A stretch of DNA of 64,000 nucleotides from Kappaphycus alvarezii (taxonomy: Eukaryota; Rhodophyta; Florideophyceae; Gigartinales; Solieriaceae). Both the position numbers and the translations under genes were made by a program. The stretch spans positions 1,612,001-1,676,000 of the forward strand of contig NADL03000758.1 in assembly GCA_002205965.3 (NCBI GenBank), given 5' to 3'. Under the pieces are notes generated by a model, which was not told the origin of the DNA, did not search any database, and saw only the letters and a list, made by a program, of their open reading frames with translations. Positions 41,601 to 53,965 of the stretch are shown one piece after another. The first letter of the stretch is position 1. Every line of letters begins with the position of its first letter.

Positions 41601-42112
41601 TTATTCAACATGACATAGAGGTTGGCCGTTTTCAAAAGACATTTGCACACTTTTGGCAACAGCATGGAACCAAATGACGTGCAATTCCCGTCGATCACGA
41701 AAACACGAACTCAGCACATTAAATTGCTTTAAACGTTGTTCAAGATTCTCATCTCGGGCTCTTATTTTTTTATGTAGGCTTCCAAATTGATAACTGTCGG
41801 TTTTGCATTGATCAAGAATGTACTTCTTATCTGTGACAACCCTTTCGCGTCTTCCCATAACATGCTTAAGCCGCGAATTAATTTTTTTTTGGTCGGGCCA
41901 CAAACCTGCAGGAAAAGGTCCATGGGCCCACACAATATTATTCGAATAAATAGAAATCGCATCTTCGGAGCGCAATCCCGGCGCCTTAAATGTATGACTA
42001 TACCATTTTGAATTGAACGGGTTTGGTCCATAAATACGGCAATCAGTGCCACCCCCAGATTTTCGTACATGTTAGTTAGCAATGATATTGCAGACAAAAA
42101 TTTAAGATGCAA
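41601..42112 (-). pseudogene. DDE transposase fragment (IS5/Harbinger-related, DDE_Tnp_4 type)
   Basis: Overlapping minus-strand frames read GLRSEDAISIYSNNIVWAHG, FPAGLWPDQKK, GRRERVVTDKKYI (catalytic Asp) and then HKKIRARDENLEQRLKQF, with the acidic residue expected in RxRxE. The end is FNVLSSCFRDRRELHVIWFH. Only the C-terminal catalytic half is present and a frame change separates its parts. No terminal inverted repeats were found by eye. Confidence 0.7.
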
Positions 42113-42333
42113 TAATTACAAATTGAATATCCCTAATGCCGGAATTTTATGATCTATATATATCTCAGTGACATTGAGCTGCTTGTAGCTGGGTGCAATA
42201 AATCATATCCTTAATCCAATGCAACAGAGTCGAAGATATTTGCTCACAATATAGCAAGTTCGAGATCCCCAGCTTTAAAATTTTTGGCGCAATAAAGCGA
42301 CCAATTTGGGATTCCAAAGATGGGTGACGGAGG

Positions 42334-42937
42334 TCAAAAAAAGCCCTTAAGCGATATATCGATCAAATAAAGCCGCACATCCAGCGTCAAACTGTTTCGA
42401 TCCATGTTCACTTCTGTGGTGTTAACGACTCGGGTTTTTGGTGCTATAGCTGTTGCACCAATCTCAAACGCCTTTGGAATCCCAGATTTAGCCCAGTTAA
42501 TCCATTTTTCATCTTTCCCCACAAGCAGTAAATCGTCTCCATACTTTGCTATGAGAAGATTCATCAGCTTGTTTGAATATTGAAATAGCTGCGGGAGTCC
42601 CAATACGAGTGATTAAGCAAGTCCCGAACCATCAACTCATCCAATGCGCGCTGACATATATACCAGCGGACACGACCCCATAAATTGCGATGGTTAATAA
42701 CCAAAAATTTCCCGATGCACAATTCGGAGGAGGTCGGACGTAAATTTTCCGCTTTGCAGGCACCGACTGCGTGTAGTCCCCTCGAATGTCAATCTTTGCC
42801 AGAATTAGTCCAAAAACCATAGCTAGGGAGTAAAAAAGTCTAAGAAACAAGTGACTTGCGACTGCAGCGCCTGTACGAATAATGTTTTTCTCATCATCAT
42901 GATTCCCATGAGCACAGATTCGGGCCTTTAGGTACAA
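42334..42937 (-). pseudogene. copia reverse transcriptase fragment
   Basis: The first part (42937-42632) reads LKARICAHGNHDDEKNIIRT, LAKIDIRGDYTQSVP (motif A Asp) and KIYVRPPPN. After a gap and frame change the second part (42603-42334) reads GLPQLFQYSNKLMNLLIAKYGDDLLLVG, with the catalytic box as YGDD at 42532-42543 instead of the usual YVDD. The fragment ends after the palm, and RNase H is absent. Confidence 0.8.
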
Positions 42938-44416
42938 CTCTCTGCATTCAACTGGTGTCTAACCTTTTTTTTCCTTTTTGACGTTGAAGAAAAGATGGGA
43001 ACAGATAAAGTTCGCTTTTTTGGCACTTTATCTACTGGAACGTCAACTTGGGTGTTTTTTATTTTTTACCAACTTCCTTCTTCCAGGGCTCTGCAGAGAA
43101 CCAGTCTGGCATCTCTGGTGCTTCATGTTTCATAAAATGAGCAGTACCAAGTCTACCATAGACCTTCGAAGGATACTGCTGTCTCATACGATCCCTGACT
43201 AATAGATTTACCAAAATAGTCAAGGAAGAGGGCTTGTATTGGTCCCACTGTCCTCTCTTTCGAGATATGTGAGGTGGTTCTACATCTAATCACGATGCAA
43301 TCTCATTACTATTTGATGTTCTATCTGTAATTTGAGGTGAAATGGGAGGCATATACTCCAATGGTTCAACTTTGTTCTTATCGAAATATTCATGCCGTGT
43401 ATGAACACCCCGACATTAACTACCTTTCCCTGTGTTAGGGTATCAATTGAATGATTTTCACCCTCAGGTGCTGCGGTTTCTTTGACACGTATTTGTGCAA
43501 AGTTAGCGATGCCAGATTCCGTGGATTCGTCATCAAGGGACTCCATATATTCGGATTGCACTTCACCAGAATCCGGCATTTCTACCTCTGCGCGCAAAAC
43601 TTGTTTTCCAATTGACCTCCCTGGAATCGTACGAACATCTTCCGGAGATTTCAATCGTTTGCTGTTTCCGCTACTGCACTCTACTGCACCATCATTTCGC
43701 ACACGCAAAACTCGCGATTCTACCCATTCTCCTGTTTTTCGTGGAACGCCGGGAATGTGAATGTAGGTGTTGTCACCGGCTACAATTTAATCGATTTTCC
43801 GAGGTAGAGGTCACGAATTCATGATTCGGGCAAGAATTCTACGTGCATTCAATTCCCGCTGAGCAGAAAGAATAGGATCTGATAAATACTTATTTCGTGT
43901 ACAAGGTAATTTGGGTGTGTGCCCCTTTGCCATTTCAAATGACAAGGCAACTTGATTTCCATAAAGTATGTTGCTGATAAACTCTGTGAGGGAGACCTTG
44001 TCCGCAATGTCTAGATTACCTTAATTTGAATTCACATGAATGAGATGAAGTATGTCTTTCACCGCTCTGTCCTCCCGCTCTACGATCCCTGCTTTGCTAT
44101 GCCTCCGCGTAGAAAGCAGGGGAAAACCTTTTCCCATGTCGTTCATCTAATTTTCCACTATCGGTTTGAAAAGCTCAGCGTTTGCGACGATGTTGTGGCA
44201 TACACCGTTAACATTAATCCATATTCTTATAAATGGCTGTAAAATTTTTGGATCTTCTCTGTTGGGGATAACTGATAATCTCGAATATGAAGTTGTTTTG
44301 TCAACGCAGTTAAGTTTTTCATGCGTTCCTTGATCATCACACCAATACATTATATCAATTTACACCGTATCATTAAACTGCAGATGCATCCTCGCAAAAC
44401 ATATTTTGAGGGATGA

Positions 44417-45531
44417 CTATGGATTAACAGTTCTTAAGCACACCTTGCATTCCCTGACTATCTTATCTGGTTGGGCTTTCATTCCGGGAACCCAATTCTT
44501 TCTCCTCTCCGTAAGAACTCTTAGTGAAGTCGGGTGGATGTGCACTCTCTGGTCTATGTGCCCTAATAGTTTCTCAGACTCATAATTGGTGAGTTTCTCA
44601 CGACATTTCATCTCAATTAGACAAGATTTGACTATGTTCTCAATCATGCGATCCAGATTCAATGGAATGTGGGAATTTCCGTCTAGGTCACTTACATACG
44701 TGTTGATTCTTTCACGTTTACCATTAAGGGTGAGGACTTCGATGTAGTTCTGGGCATGGGCCTCGATTGCGTCCCAATCTATAAGTGTTGGTTTCGCTAT
44801 GACGAACCGAACCATTCAATCATCAAAAAATGCTTTAGCTATTACAAACTCACCGTTATCTACTTGTATCGCAATAGTGACACGACCCACAATTATCTCT
44901 GAAACTGAGGAATTCTCTGCTAGCCCAAAGCGTGCCATCTCGGATCAGTACCCTTCAGTTTTGAAATCTTAGAGTCTATGTAGAGTTCATCATATATATT
45001 ACGATAATCGTTCAAGCCAATCACAGTGTCAGTGGCACAGCCATCTATGATATGGTCCAACACCCTCTCACTGCTATGAAAAGACACAGGAGATCGCAAT
45101 GTCTCGGCAACCATGCTCCTAGAAGTGTCACAACCTGACTCCGGCGGTGGAGCTCAAAACCGCATCCCAGATTGATCACCTCGCTTCTTTTGCTTCTTCT
45201 ATTGCTTGTTGTCGCCAGCGTGCCGTTCATTCGATTAGGCAACCCCACTGTTGCTTTCATTCTTTGATATGATATCACTAATATCACTTCGGTGGCGCTC
45301 CCGTAATTTATGATCAATTTTGCACACATAACATTTGATTCCATTTGGACTACTCTTTTCTTGTCCTGTGTTTGACATACTTACACCACGAATTCGATAA
45401 CGGACTCTCCCAGACCTTCCTCCTCTCTGAGAATTTGTAACCGTTTGCACCAATCCGCTATTGCGTGCTTTTGTGACAAGTGAACCGGCATCAACCTTAC
45501 TCAGACCCAGTGTCACTGCATCAAGCGTCAA
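44417..45531 (-). pseudogene. copia zinc knuckle, protease and pre-integrase remains
   Basis: Three broken frames: CYVCKIDHKLRERH is a partial CCHC-like knuckle, DHIIDGCATDTVIG is a probable protease flap and active-site region (D-S/T-G-A replaced by DGCA), and HIDQRVHIHPT...CKVCLRT is the H-H-C-C zinc region that precedes the copia integrase. The middle assignment is the weakest. Confidence 0.55.
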
Positions 45532-46084
45532 TAGGGGTTTGGAAATGGTGATTGCTTAGCCTTGGAATATATTTGCTCAACGTCCCTACTGTAGCTTGTT
45601 TTAGTGTCCTCTAAACATTTATCAATCCGGCTGGAATGACCATCAATTCGGTTGAGGCTGTGTTTTACATCATCCAGCTTTGATGTCAATCTCTATATGG
45701 CCTCTGCGACAGCATCAATCCCTCTGGAAGTCCAGAAATCGTGTCATTCATGAAGTTAAATGATTCAAGGACAGCACTTGCTGCATTTCCACTTGCTGTT
45801 TTCATAACGCTGATGTGCATTGCAGCAGTGTCTAGAAAATTTATTTTGTGCTCTGGATCCAATGGAGTAATAGCTGCGGGCCTCTCTCCATCAGCCACTC
45901 CGATTGCTTCCTCATCAAGCCGTCCAGATTGACTACCAGAGGGCATATATGATCGTTCCCAAAAGGCGTTGCTTGCTGCGGGTGGCCCTTGTCTCCTGTC
46001 CTCACGAAAATACTCCATATGCTTCTCTGCGTTTTCATCCTGCGAGTTTGCCAGCTCTTGCCAACTCATGGCACTCTGCAACAA

Positions 46085-47281
46085 ATTGGTGAATTAAGAA
46101 CGGGAAAGACGAGTGTTACGGACGCATGTTAATGGTAGCAACTCTTCCACTGTATTGTTACCTATTGCTGCTGGATATAGCTCTAAATAATCACTACAAA
46201 GCCATAAAAGCTAGCCACTAACTCTCAAATCTGAAATTTCCTCTATTCTCTCACGACTGTAGCTTTCTCCATGCTTCGGACGTTCCCAGAAACTGTACAG
46301 TTCGATCGATGGGATCGAGTATGCTAAGGATTATGTCAACAGTTTCCTAAAAATGCTAGAGCCCTCCTTACTATTAATCTAACCTTAGTCTTGCGTCTAC
46401 CTCAATGTTCATGAAGAGAGTATATGTTTGCTGGCGGTATCTCATTGCTTGTTCGTCTGGGGCATCTGACATATACAAAATCTAGTCGACCACACGGCGA
46501 CGGTAAAACCGAACATCATAGCCATCGCGGTACGTCAGAATCAAGCCCGGCTTCACACTATACGCCTAACATTGGCGCTGGGACCTTCCTGGGCTATAAA
46601 TTTAAAAGATTTCGACAGGGAACCTTCGTTCGAATATCCGTAAAAAATTTGTCAATCATTTTTCTTTTTCGTTAATTCGACTCAAACCCGCTCGCTCTCG
46701 TGAAGTACTCTTCCTTCTCTTCGTCTGACTATCTTACTCTGCAGTATTCCAGTAATATTTAACATAGTGCACTAACAGGATACTATTCTAGTACCTCTCC
46801 CTAATCTCAAATCTCGCAAAGATTTTCATCGCAATGTGTTCATCCAATAGCAAGGCCATTTCCTCTTCCGTATTTCCTTCTAAGGTTTGGAGCATGACAT
46901 ATATGCATTGCTGAAGCACCTAAGTCGATACCAGTTCCACAACGTTTTCCCGCTATCTGGTCGACAAGAACTAATGCTACCAAGAAGAGAGTAATACCGT
47001 CTGCGATAAAATGTTTGGCCTGTTTGCGCCGATTGGGAACCGCAAGATCATATGAAGACATTGATGACAGCGCGAAGATGGCATCTGAGACTCTTTGACA
47101 GTACTTAAACCACTTTTGCAACTCTATTGTACAATTATATGGTTCCCAGTTTTTAAATAGTCGCCCAATACAACAGAATTAGACGATGTTGAGAAAAATT
47201 GCAGGGCTTAAGGTTCCAGGGGGTGCGTAGGTGGCGTGAATAGTAGCAAAACTGTCTGAAAGAACTGCCTGATAGCCTTGA
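46085..47281. other. spacer, no gene recognised
   Basis: Frames at 46424-46675 (plus) and 46840-47121 (minus) have no recognisable motif. This may include the unidentified ends of the copia relic and of the following Harbinger-type element. Confidence 0.4.
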
Positions 47282-48078
47282 ATGGTCAAATACCATAACT
47301 TCGAGGACGGCAAATTGGCTACGATCCAGGTCGAAGCATGGTGTGACCGAGACGTTTATATTTCGCGTTGGTTCCCGGGGAGATGTGGAACGAACAATGA
47401 TAAGACAATGCTGGCTGTATCACCGCTATTTCTTGATACTCTGAAAGGGCGCTGTAAGTTCTGTTTCTCAAATTACAATCGCATTACAGGCTCATACTTG
47501 ATAAGGCTACTGGCCCTTGTTAGTGAAACAGGCTACTGGCCCTTGTTAGTGAAACGAATCCACTACCTCGACAATGATTCAGAAACCAGATATACCAAGC
47601 AACAAGAAGAAATATGGAAAGATATCGAACGAGCATTTGGTGTCATCCAATCTCGCTTTTGTATTCTACGTCGAGAAAGCTACATGTGGTTTAAAGAGGA
47701 TATCGTATGAATATGCAAGGCATACGAAATTTCAAAAATATGCTGGTTCGAATGAATCAAAGAGGCGCTTTCGCAGAGGATGAAGAGGAAGAAGGCAACT
47801 TATTTGATATTGTGTCCGAAATATATGAGCTTGAGCGACAGAACGCTCATACGTCTACAGTTGAACCGCAACAGCATGAACAAGGGCGCTTGCAAGAGCT
47901 ACAATTTCGTCGAATATTATATGTAATCTCTGGAAATAAGGGAGCAGTATATGTCCTCCCGCGCTGCTCTTATTTCACTGCAAAAGGACCTAATTCGGTC
48001 TACCAACTCAATACGAATTCATTGCAACTAGTGTTTGATCTGTACTGTATAGGTACTATGCTTTGGTTTGCGTTGTAG
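47282..48078 (+). pseudogene. PIF/Harbinger-type DDE transposase, C-terminal half
   Basis: The frame 47282-47710 reads VEAWCDRDVYISRWFPGRCG, TNNDKTMLAVSPLF, then WPLLVKRIHYLDN and KDIERAFGVIQSRFCILR, the typical order around the second and third acidic residues of PIF/Harbinger transposases. It continues in another frame (47707-48078) with IRNFKNMLVRMNQRGAFAEDEEEE. The N-terminal third is missing. A 26-bp tandem duplication at 47505-47555 has disturbed the middle. It is convergent with the SANT/NAM-like relic at 48.3-49.5 kb; such elements normally carry both proteins. Confidence 0.7.
47505..47555. repeat. 26-bp tandem duplication inside the transposase
   Basis: The 25-base word starting GGCTACTGGCCC and ending TAGTGAAAC occurs at 47505-47529 and again at 47531-47555 (period 26). 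As 26 is not a multiple of three it shifts the reading frame, yet the frame stays open. Confidence 0.95.
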
Positions 48079-48328
48079 AGACTTCGGTCTTCAAACATAT
48101 CTGTCCGGCAAGAATTAGGGATACTATCAGGATAATTCTACTCCGAGGGTTCCCTTTTAGTTTATCAACTAGTATGATCATAATCTAAAACTACAGCTCC
48201 CGTTGGAGCGACCATCTCCTTTCCACTTGCAGGTTCTCCTTACTTCTGCTCTTCCGTACCGCTAAGCTTCTACCTCATTCTTTTTAACGAGCTTTTCTGT
48301 CTGCGCGCAAGTCAGACATTATTTCCTT

Positions 48329-49476
48329 CTACTCCTGTGAGTCTTTGTCCAACATTTGCAAAAGTCGGTATTCATTGTACGCATCAGCAGCGTCCTCGTT
48401 TATTTTCTTAATTTCCAGCAACACATCGTTCCCAACATCGATTTTTTTGGAGAGCTCTGCGAGCGCCACCTGGAATTTCTGGTTCCGGTTCTGAAGTACT
48501 TCCTCTTGTTCTATCCTTCTTGCGCCGTGCAGTCTCTTTTTCATTGCAGTGCTGTACAATCCATCCCCACATCCAGACATATTAACAGATTCTCCCTCAT
48601 TATTTCTTGTTACAGAACGTGATCCTTTCGTTGATAAGCTCGGGATTTTAGCATTTTCTGAGACTGTGTGTCAGCTATTTTCGAATTTAGGCTGTTTTCC
48701 CAAGTACTCAGCTGCTTCTATGAACTTAAAAAACACCGGTTCCGTCTTTCTTTCCACCTTTCTTTCTATACAACTCCATCACCAGAGCATCAATGTTATC
48801 AGCAGTAGTCTCAGATATTTTTGGCATCGTACCCTCTTCCTCGCAGGTAGAAAGTGCTGACTCTCGCGCTATCTTTCCCAATTTGGAACGCAAAGATTCG
48901 CTCTTGCGATTCATATTACACATTCGTAAAAATTGCTGTTATTCCATCCCACATGGTTGCCTCTGTTTGACGCGGCCCCTTCATAGACTTTTGTACACAC
49001 GATTTTGCCAGTGACAAAGCCTATTTCGCGTTAAATGCCTTGCGTCTTCCCCTGCGGCTCTCTGCTTATGCAGCGGACCTTGACTTGTTTCTTCTTTTGG
49101 ATGGAGGAGGGTGTGAGCTCATGATTTGGTTCTCTGCCGAAAATGCTTCCGCTTGTCTGTTGAGAACAGGAACATCTTCTTGGGAGATGATATAAAGCAT
49201 GTCTTTGCTAGCACTGTTGTTAGCTACGGGCGGAACCGTCGTACGGAGTGCAGGCTGGAAGCCCTGTACAACATCGTATTCCTCTAATTCTTGTGCTGCG
49301 ATATTGCCAGACTCCTCAATATTGGCGTGGATTTTGGTCAAGTGCCATCCAGGTTTGGAGTTTCGAATCTCGATGTTGTGGGGCACGGTATTGGACTTGG
49401 CTGAGTGCAAGGTTGACGAAGCAAGTCTCCGAGAACTTAGACTATGCTTGGCTTGAGATTGGTGAAAAATATACAT
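48329..49476 (-). pseudogene. SANT/NAM-like protein of a Harbinger-type element, interrupted
   Basis: Minus-strand pieces: 49476-49066 (Pro/Ser-rich, with a basic end PPSKRRNKSRS), then about 49055-48935 reading LAKSCVQKSMKGPRQTEATMWDGITAIFTNV, here quoted only as landmarks (LAKSC, KGPRQTEATMWDGI). Next is 48923-48700 (ISETTADNIDALVMELYRKK, then FIEAAEYLGKQPKF) and a coiled C-terminus at 48580-48329 (FQVALAELSKKIDVGNDVLL). The pattern of a KG-Q-T-FW-I box followed by an F-W/Y-L-PKF box is that of plant-type NAM/Myb-SANT-like proteins that accompany PIF/Harbinger transposases. Stops and frame changes interrupt it; some may be introns. Confidence 0.55.
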
Positions 49477-51553
49477 GCGAACGTTTCATTGGCTGTACTG
49501 AAGATAATTTTCAGTTAAAAAAGGAGAGTTGATGGTGTATTCGCTCGTGTAGATCATGCGCTGACTACACCATGAATTACGAAAGACTGTCGATTACGCA
49601 ACGCAAAAATTTGTCTTACAACTATGGTAGTTTAAGAGCAGTGGAACTCCATCCAGTAGACAAGATAGAGTCGCTTCAGCTTTCTCAATGTCCAGCACAC
49701 TATACAGGCTGGCTAGCATAGAGACTTAATCCGTAATTTGCTTGATTTCTCCTGCTACATTTTCGTACCTCGTAACGTCTCCGATACCTGTTCTCAAATT
49801 CTGGACAATTATACTGTTTCCATATTGGTAGGTAATTTTGTGTTGCTTGTTGGCGTGTCAGGCCAAGTAGACGGACGAGGGTTTTGGGGAAGTGCTGCGA
49901 ATTTTGTTTTTATTAATTTGTACTTGGAAATTTTGGTTTTAGGCGTCAATAAAATTCCACTGGCTTGAGTCTTGGAGCTGCACTTCCGCCTGCCCATTAG
50001 AATTTTCGGTAAGCTTATCACAGTCCCATTCCAAATATCTTGTTTTCAAGGAAAAGTTTTGGCAGCCATAATGGATTTATCATATTAAAAGCTAGATAAC
50101 ATGGATATCTGGACCACCGAAAAAGAGCTCTTGACAATTACGCAGAATTTGGATGTCTTTCTTCTCAAGTTTTGGGACTACGGTTCCACCCCCTTTTCAC
50201 TAGAACACAAAAAATAAATACAAAAAAGAACTCTGACTTTTTGATTCGTATAAACACCACGAAAAATTATAGGTCAGTAAGTAATATATGCAAGATGATC
50301 ATTTTTTAATGGAGCAAATTTGAGGGAAAAACGCTTTGCTTACAAAAATCTCGGATGAATACCGAAAAAACTCAAGAAGAGTGTAAGTAATGGGCATTTC
50401 TACATATGTTTGTCGTTGGAATTCTCAGATAGACTCACGAAGGCTACAAGGGAGTGAAACTTTCGTAGCGTAGGGGATAGAAGGATAGATGAGTGCTTGA
50501 ATTGAAAAGCAGGGAAATTTGGAAAGAAGGGCTGGGAGGAACTTCTTAGTGGGAGGAGACAACCCAAACTTTGGTTTATTCCTCACTTCAATCTTTCACT
50601 TTTATCACCCTCAAATTCTTCCACTTCCAGCAGGCTAATATGTTTGACTGGATGAGTGCGGACATCAAGTGCTCGATGCTTCTCACAATCCGATCCTAAT
50701 TTTCGAATAAAATATGCATACAGAATGGGCCAAATAGCTCAAAACTTAGTAAAACAAAAAGATGAAAAGCAGCCGGAGATGATGATGGAATTTAAAGATG
50801 CCAAAATACAAATAACTAACACGCTTAAAATATCCGGTAATGCCTGAATCTGATCTTTATTTTTTGGAATCATTATTTGACCAAAGAAGTGGACAGTACA
50901 GTTATCTTTGCGGATTGATTGTTTCCAATCTCAGCTTTCGATTCTCTTGTCTGAAGGATCAAAAAATGTGTTCACTGTTCCATGATTAAGCCACTGTTGC
51001 TTCCCTGGAACTTGATTCAGCATTTCTGCGTTTATAATCCTTTTTTTATGTTCCATGTATTTCCGGGAAGGAAGTTCCATCTCGTTCTCATATTAATTGC
51101 TTTTTTATTCCATTAGCGGCAAATATATGGATTACTTCCTATGAGTACGGGTTATCGCTTCAGTTGAACCTTTATCTTCTTCTAGTATTAGTTTTAGCAC
51201 CCATATTGGAGATGAGTCTTGATTTTTAGATCAGACTGACGTGCACTAGTGCACATCATTCCGATCCTCTTTAGAATTATTCTCGGTAGTTAATTGATGT
51301 CGTCGGTAGTATACATTCCCGCCTTTAGTCATTAAAATTTAGATTACATAAGTCTCACAAACAGCTGGATCTTGGCAGGCTTCTTTGTCTGAAAAAGAAA
51401 AGCAAAAAATATACAAAAGCAGTACAGGTAAAGTTAATTGATAAGAAGAGGGGTTCAAAGACCGTTATTGGAAAACAGAAAAGAGATAGTGATCCATAAA
51501 TGAATGACTAAAGACCGCAAATTTTAATTTTAAATTATTATTTTAGTGTAAAT
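49477..51553. other. AT-rich spacer without gene
   Basis: Frames are all under 80 codons and low in complexity. I see no repeat pair, RNA gene or transposase motif. Confidence 0.5.
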
Positions 51554-53965
51554 TCATGCGGAAGAGACGACTGAACTTTCAAAATTCGTGGAAGCCGTTC
51601 CTAGATCATCATTTGGAGAGTTCGGCGTCAAACTCTTCGACCGAATCTGAATGGGTTCATCGTCATCGTCCATTTCGTCGAAGGCTTTGTCAGGAGATTC
51701 CCCAGTTGGGCGCACGGTGTTTCGAAGCGTGAGAATTTTCGTAGGCCGCCAGATGGACCAGCACTTCTTGATGAAACCGGGGCTGGCGCGCACGCAGAAG
51801 TTTACAGAACACAGTGGACACGAAAAAGTAGTTAGGTGCCAGCGCCATTGCTTTTCGTTCGGCCATTTCAAACCTCTATGTTAACTGCAGAGGGCGCAGT
51901 AGGAGTACGCACGTTTTCGAGGTGCATGACCTGAAACATTCAGACTAAGTATCACACCGTGATCATAGTTAAAGAGCTATATGCGATTTCGCTGCGACCG
52001 GCTGTTAGGACCACTAGAGCACAGCTGTCCTCTGTGTTGACTAGTTCACCGCACTATCTTCCCTACACCGATGCGGAAGAAGCCTTTGTATGGACTAGAA
52101 GCTCTATTTCTGTGTTCAGCATGAAGGCCGCAGTGGACTGTACCTTGATGGTAGCTTGATAAAATGCCTGCCTTAGTGATATTATGAGATTAAAATGTGG
52201 CAGAAATCTTCTTTGATGTGGCAGAAAACTGGATCAGCCGGGTCCAAATGCATAGTTCTAACAAGAGTGATGACCGCTACCTTTTTCTTTATTTTTACAG
52301 GCGCCATCCATACAGTGATATCGAACTCTACGTATCCAAGTTTCTCCAGGCATGCGCTTACAGAGACATCTCGCTTTATGTGTGCGAAAGCGTGTGAAGA
52401 GCAGAAAAATTGAGAATTTCGCACCAGAACGAGCATACCGACATCGTAAAGAAGGAACTACAGGACTGGAGCTTTGTTCAATATTCACCGCATCATTGCC
52501 TCTGTAGACAACCTTGATCCGAACCATCAATCAGAGAATAAAATGAACCACCCGCAGAGTGTTCTCTGATCAGCATCTACTGTGATATTCAGTACTGTGA
52601 GTAATGCCTCGTCATATCTCAGAATGACACCTGCGTCGGTTTCTATCATCCTAAATTATTACCTGGTTAACCAATCTGCGCTACTCTTACAAATGGTGAG
52701 CGTAAAGGAGAATATATACAATGCAGACTCGCGTACCTGAGCGATCTGCTTCTCTATTACATCATAGGGAGTAGCTGGTGGAAGAATACCGGGCTTCGGG
52801 ACAGCAAACCAGGTGTTCAGCCCCTTGCTGATTTTCTGCGGGACAGCGTGCATGAATTGAAGCACCTATACCAGCTTAAAAGTCCCATGCTTCCTCAACG
52901 CGACAAAACTAACATAGAGCTGCCAAATATTTGCTGAGTGCAGAGACTTCGAAGCAATGAGGATGGCTTGCCCAACCTGGGCAGAGTCGTTCACGATGAA
53001 CGCACTGCGGAAATACCTAATAAGGCTGATATCCTTCAGCAGACCCATGCCGTCTTCGCCAACCCTACCCTGTCCTACAGAGCCTAAATCATCTCTCGTA
53101 GTCTCCCCGTCCCAACTGGACGCATATACGACGCAAAGACAAAAGGGTGCGCTCTCAAAACGTGATCTGGCATCAAGAATGTCGATGCGAAGCCAAGGGA
53201 TTACATAACGTCCAAAAAAGTCTCCCAGACGTAGCCACGATCCGCTGTCACCACGCAGCTTTCGCGAGCCGCCTCGCAATTTCCATCAAGTATGGACTTC
53301 GTGACTCACTCCTCTTCAGGGTAATCTTAGGGCGAAGATGATACGTGACATCGCGTCAGCACAACATTGGCGGAGTGTAGCTCTTTGTCCTTTTTCCAAT
53401 TACCCATGAGTTGAACCTGATTATTCGAAGCGTGGGTGTTGAAGAGATTATTTCCTAAAATCATGAAGAGATTTAGGTTAGAAAGTAAATGAAAATTTTT
53501 GGTGTGTGCTTAAACTGGCAGTGCTCCAAACCCGTCAGGTTCGGAGATTGATTGCGCTAGAACATCCAGTGTCAATCTACGTCGCGATCTCTATCCAGAA
53601 TGGTAAACGAAAACAAATGTTCCGATATCCACCTCATCTGCTGCACAGATGGTATGACGGAATTGAAGTGCCTCAGGAGATCAATCGAATTTTCTACCGT
53701 GATTCCTGCCGTGAGCGAGCAGAACAGGACGTCCAGGATCTGTAGCATGTACTTTGTTTTAAGCAGAGGACTTCCATCCTCGGCCAACCCTATCTCCCCG
53801 TTCATCTACTCCATGGCGGTATCTAAAATTTGACCGGCCAACATCACGATAAACGCACCGCTTCAACGGCAAAATATGCGTCTGGCACTCTACTTCCTTC
53901 ATTTCAACAGCTGCTGAGTAATATATCTCCGAAAGATGCATAATGTCTGCAAGTGAAGTCCTCAT
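51554..53965 (-). pseudogene. unrecognised multi-part gene or gene fossil
   Basis: Several minus-strand segments look coding and may be exons of one gene: 53965-53572 (hydrophobic KYMLQILDVLFCSLTAGITV, then VIPSVQQMRWISEHLFSF), 53279-52866 (FFGRYVIPWLRIDILDAR, LIRYFRSAFIVNDSAQVGQA, SLHSANIWQLYVSFVALRK), 52865-52740 (ending in CAG at a GTACGC donor-like site), about 52530-52258, and 51871-51554 with an acidic, Ser/Thr-rich end (DEMDDDDEPIQIRSKSLTP). One in-frame TAG near 53805 and other breaks remain. The hydrophobic stretches suggest a membrane protein. I do not recognise the family, and whether it is alive cannot be decided from sequence alone. Confidence 0.35.

Larger units (their letters stand above)
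42334..46084 (-). mobile_element. Ty1/copia retrotransposon relic
   Basis: Minus-strand pieces occur in copia order: gag-like (46084-45686), a zinc-knuckle-like block (CYVCKIDHKLRERH, in 45531-45235), protease-like VLDHIIDGCATDTVIG (45114-44920), the integrase zinc region (44815-44417: HIDQRVHIHPT, CKVCLRT), the Ser/Thr-rich linker (43708-43286) and RT (42937-42334). The integrase catalytic core and RNase H are not recognisable. Every piece is frame-broken. No LTRs were identified at either side. Confidence 0.75.
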
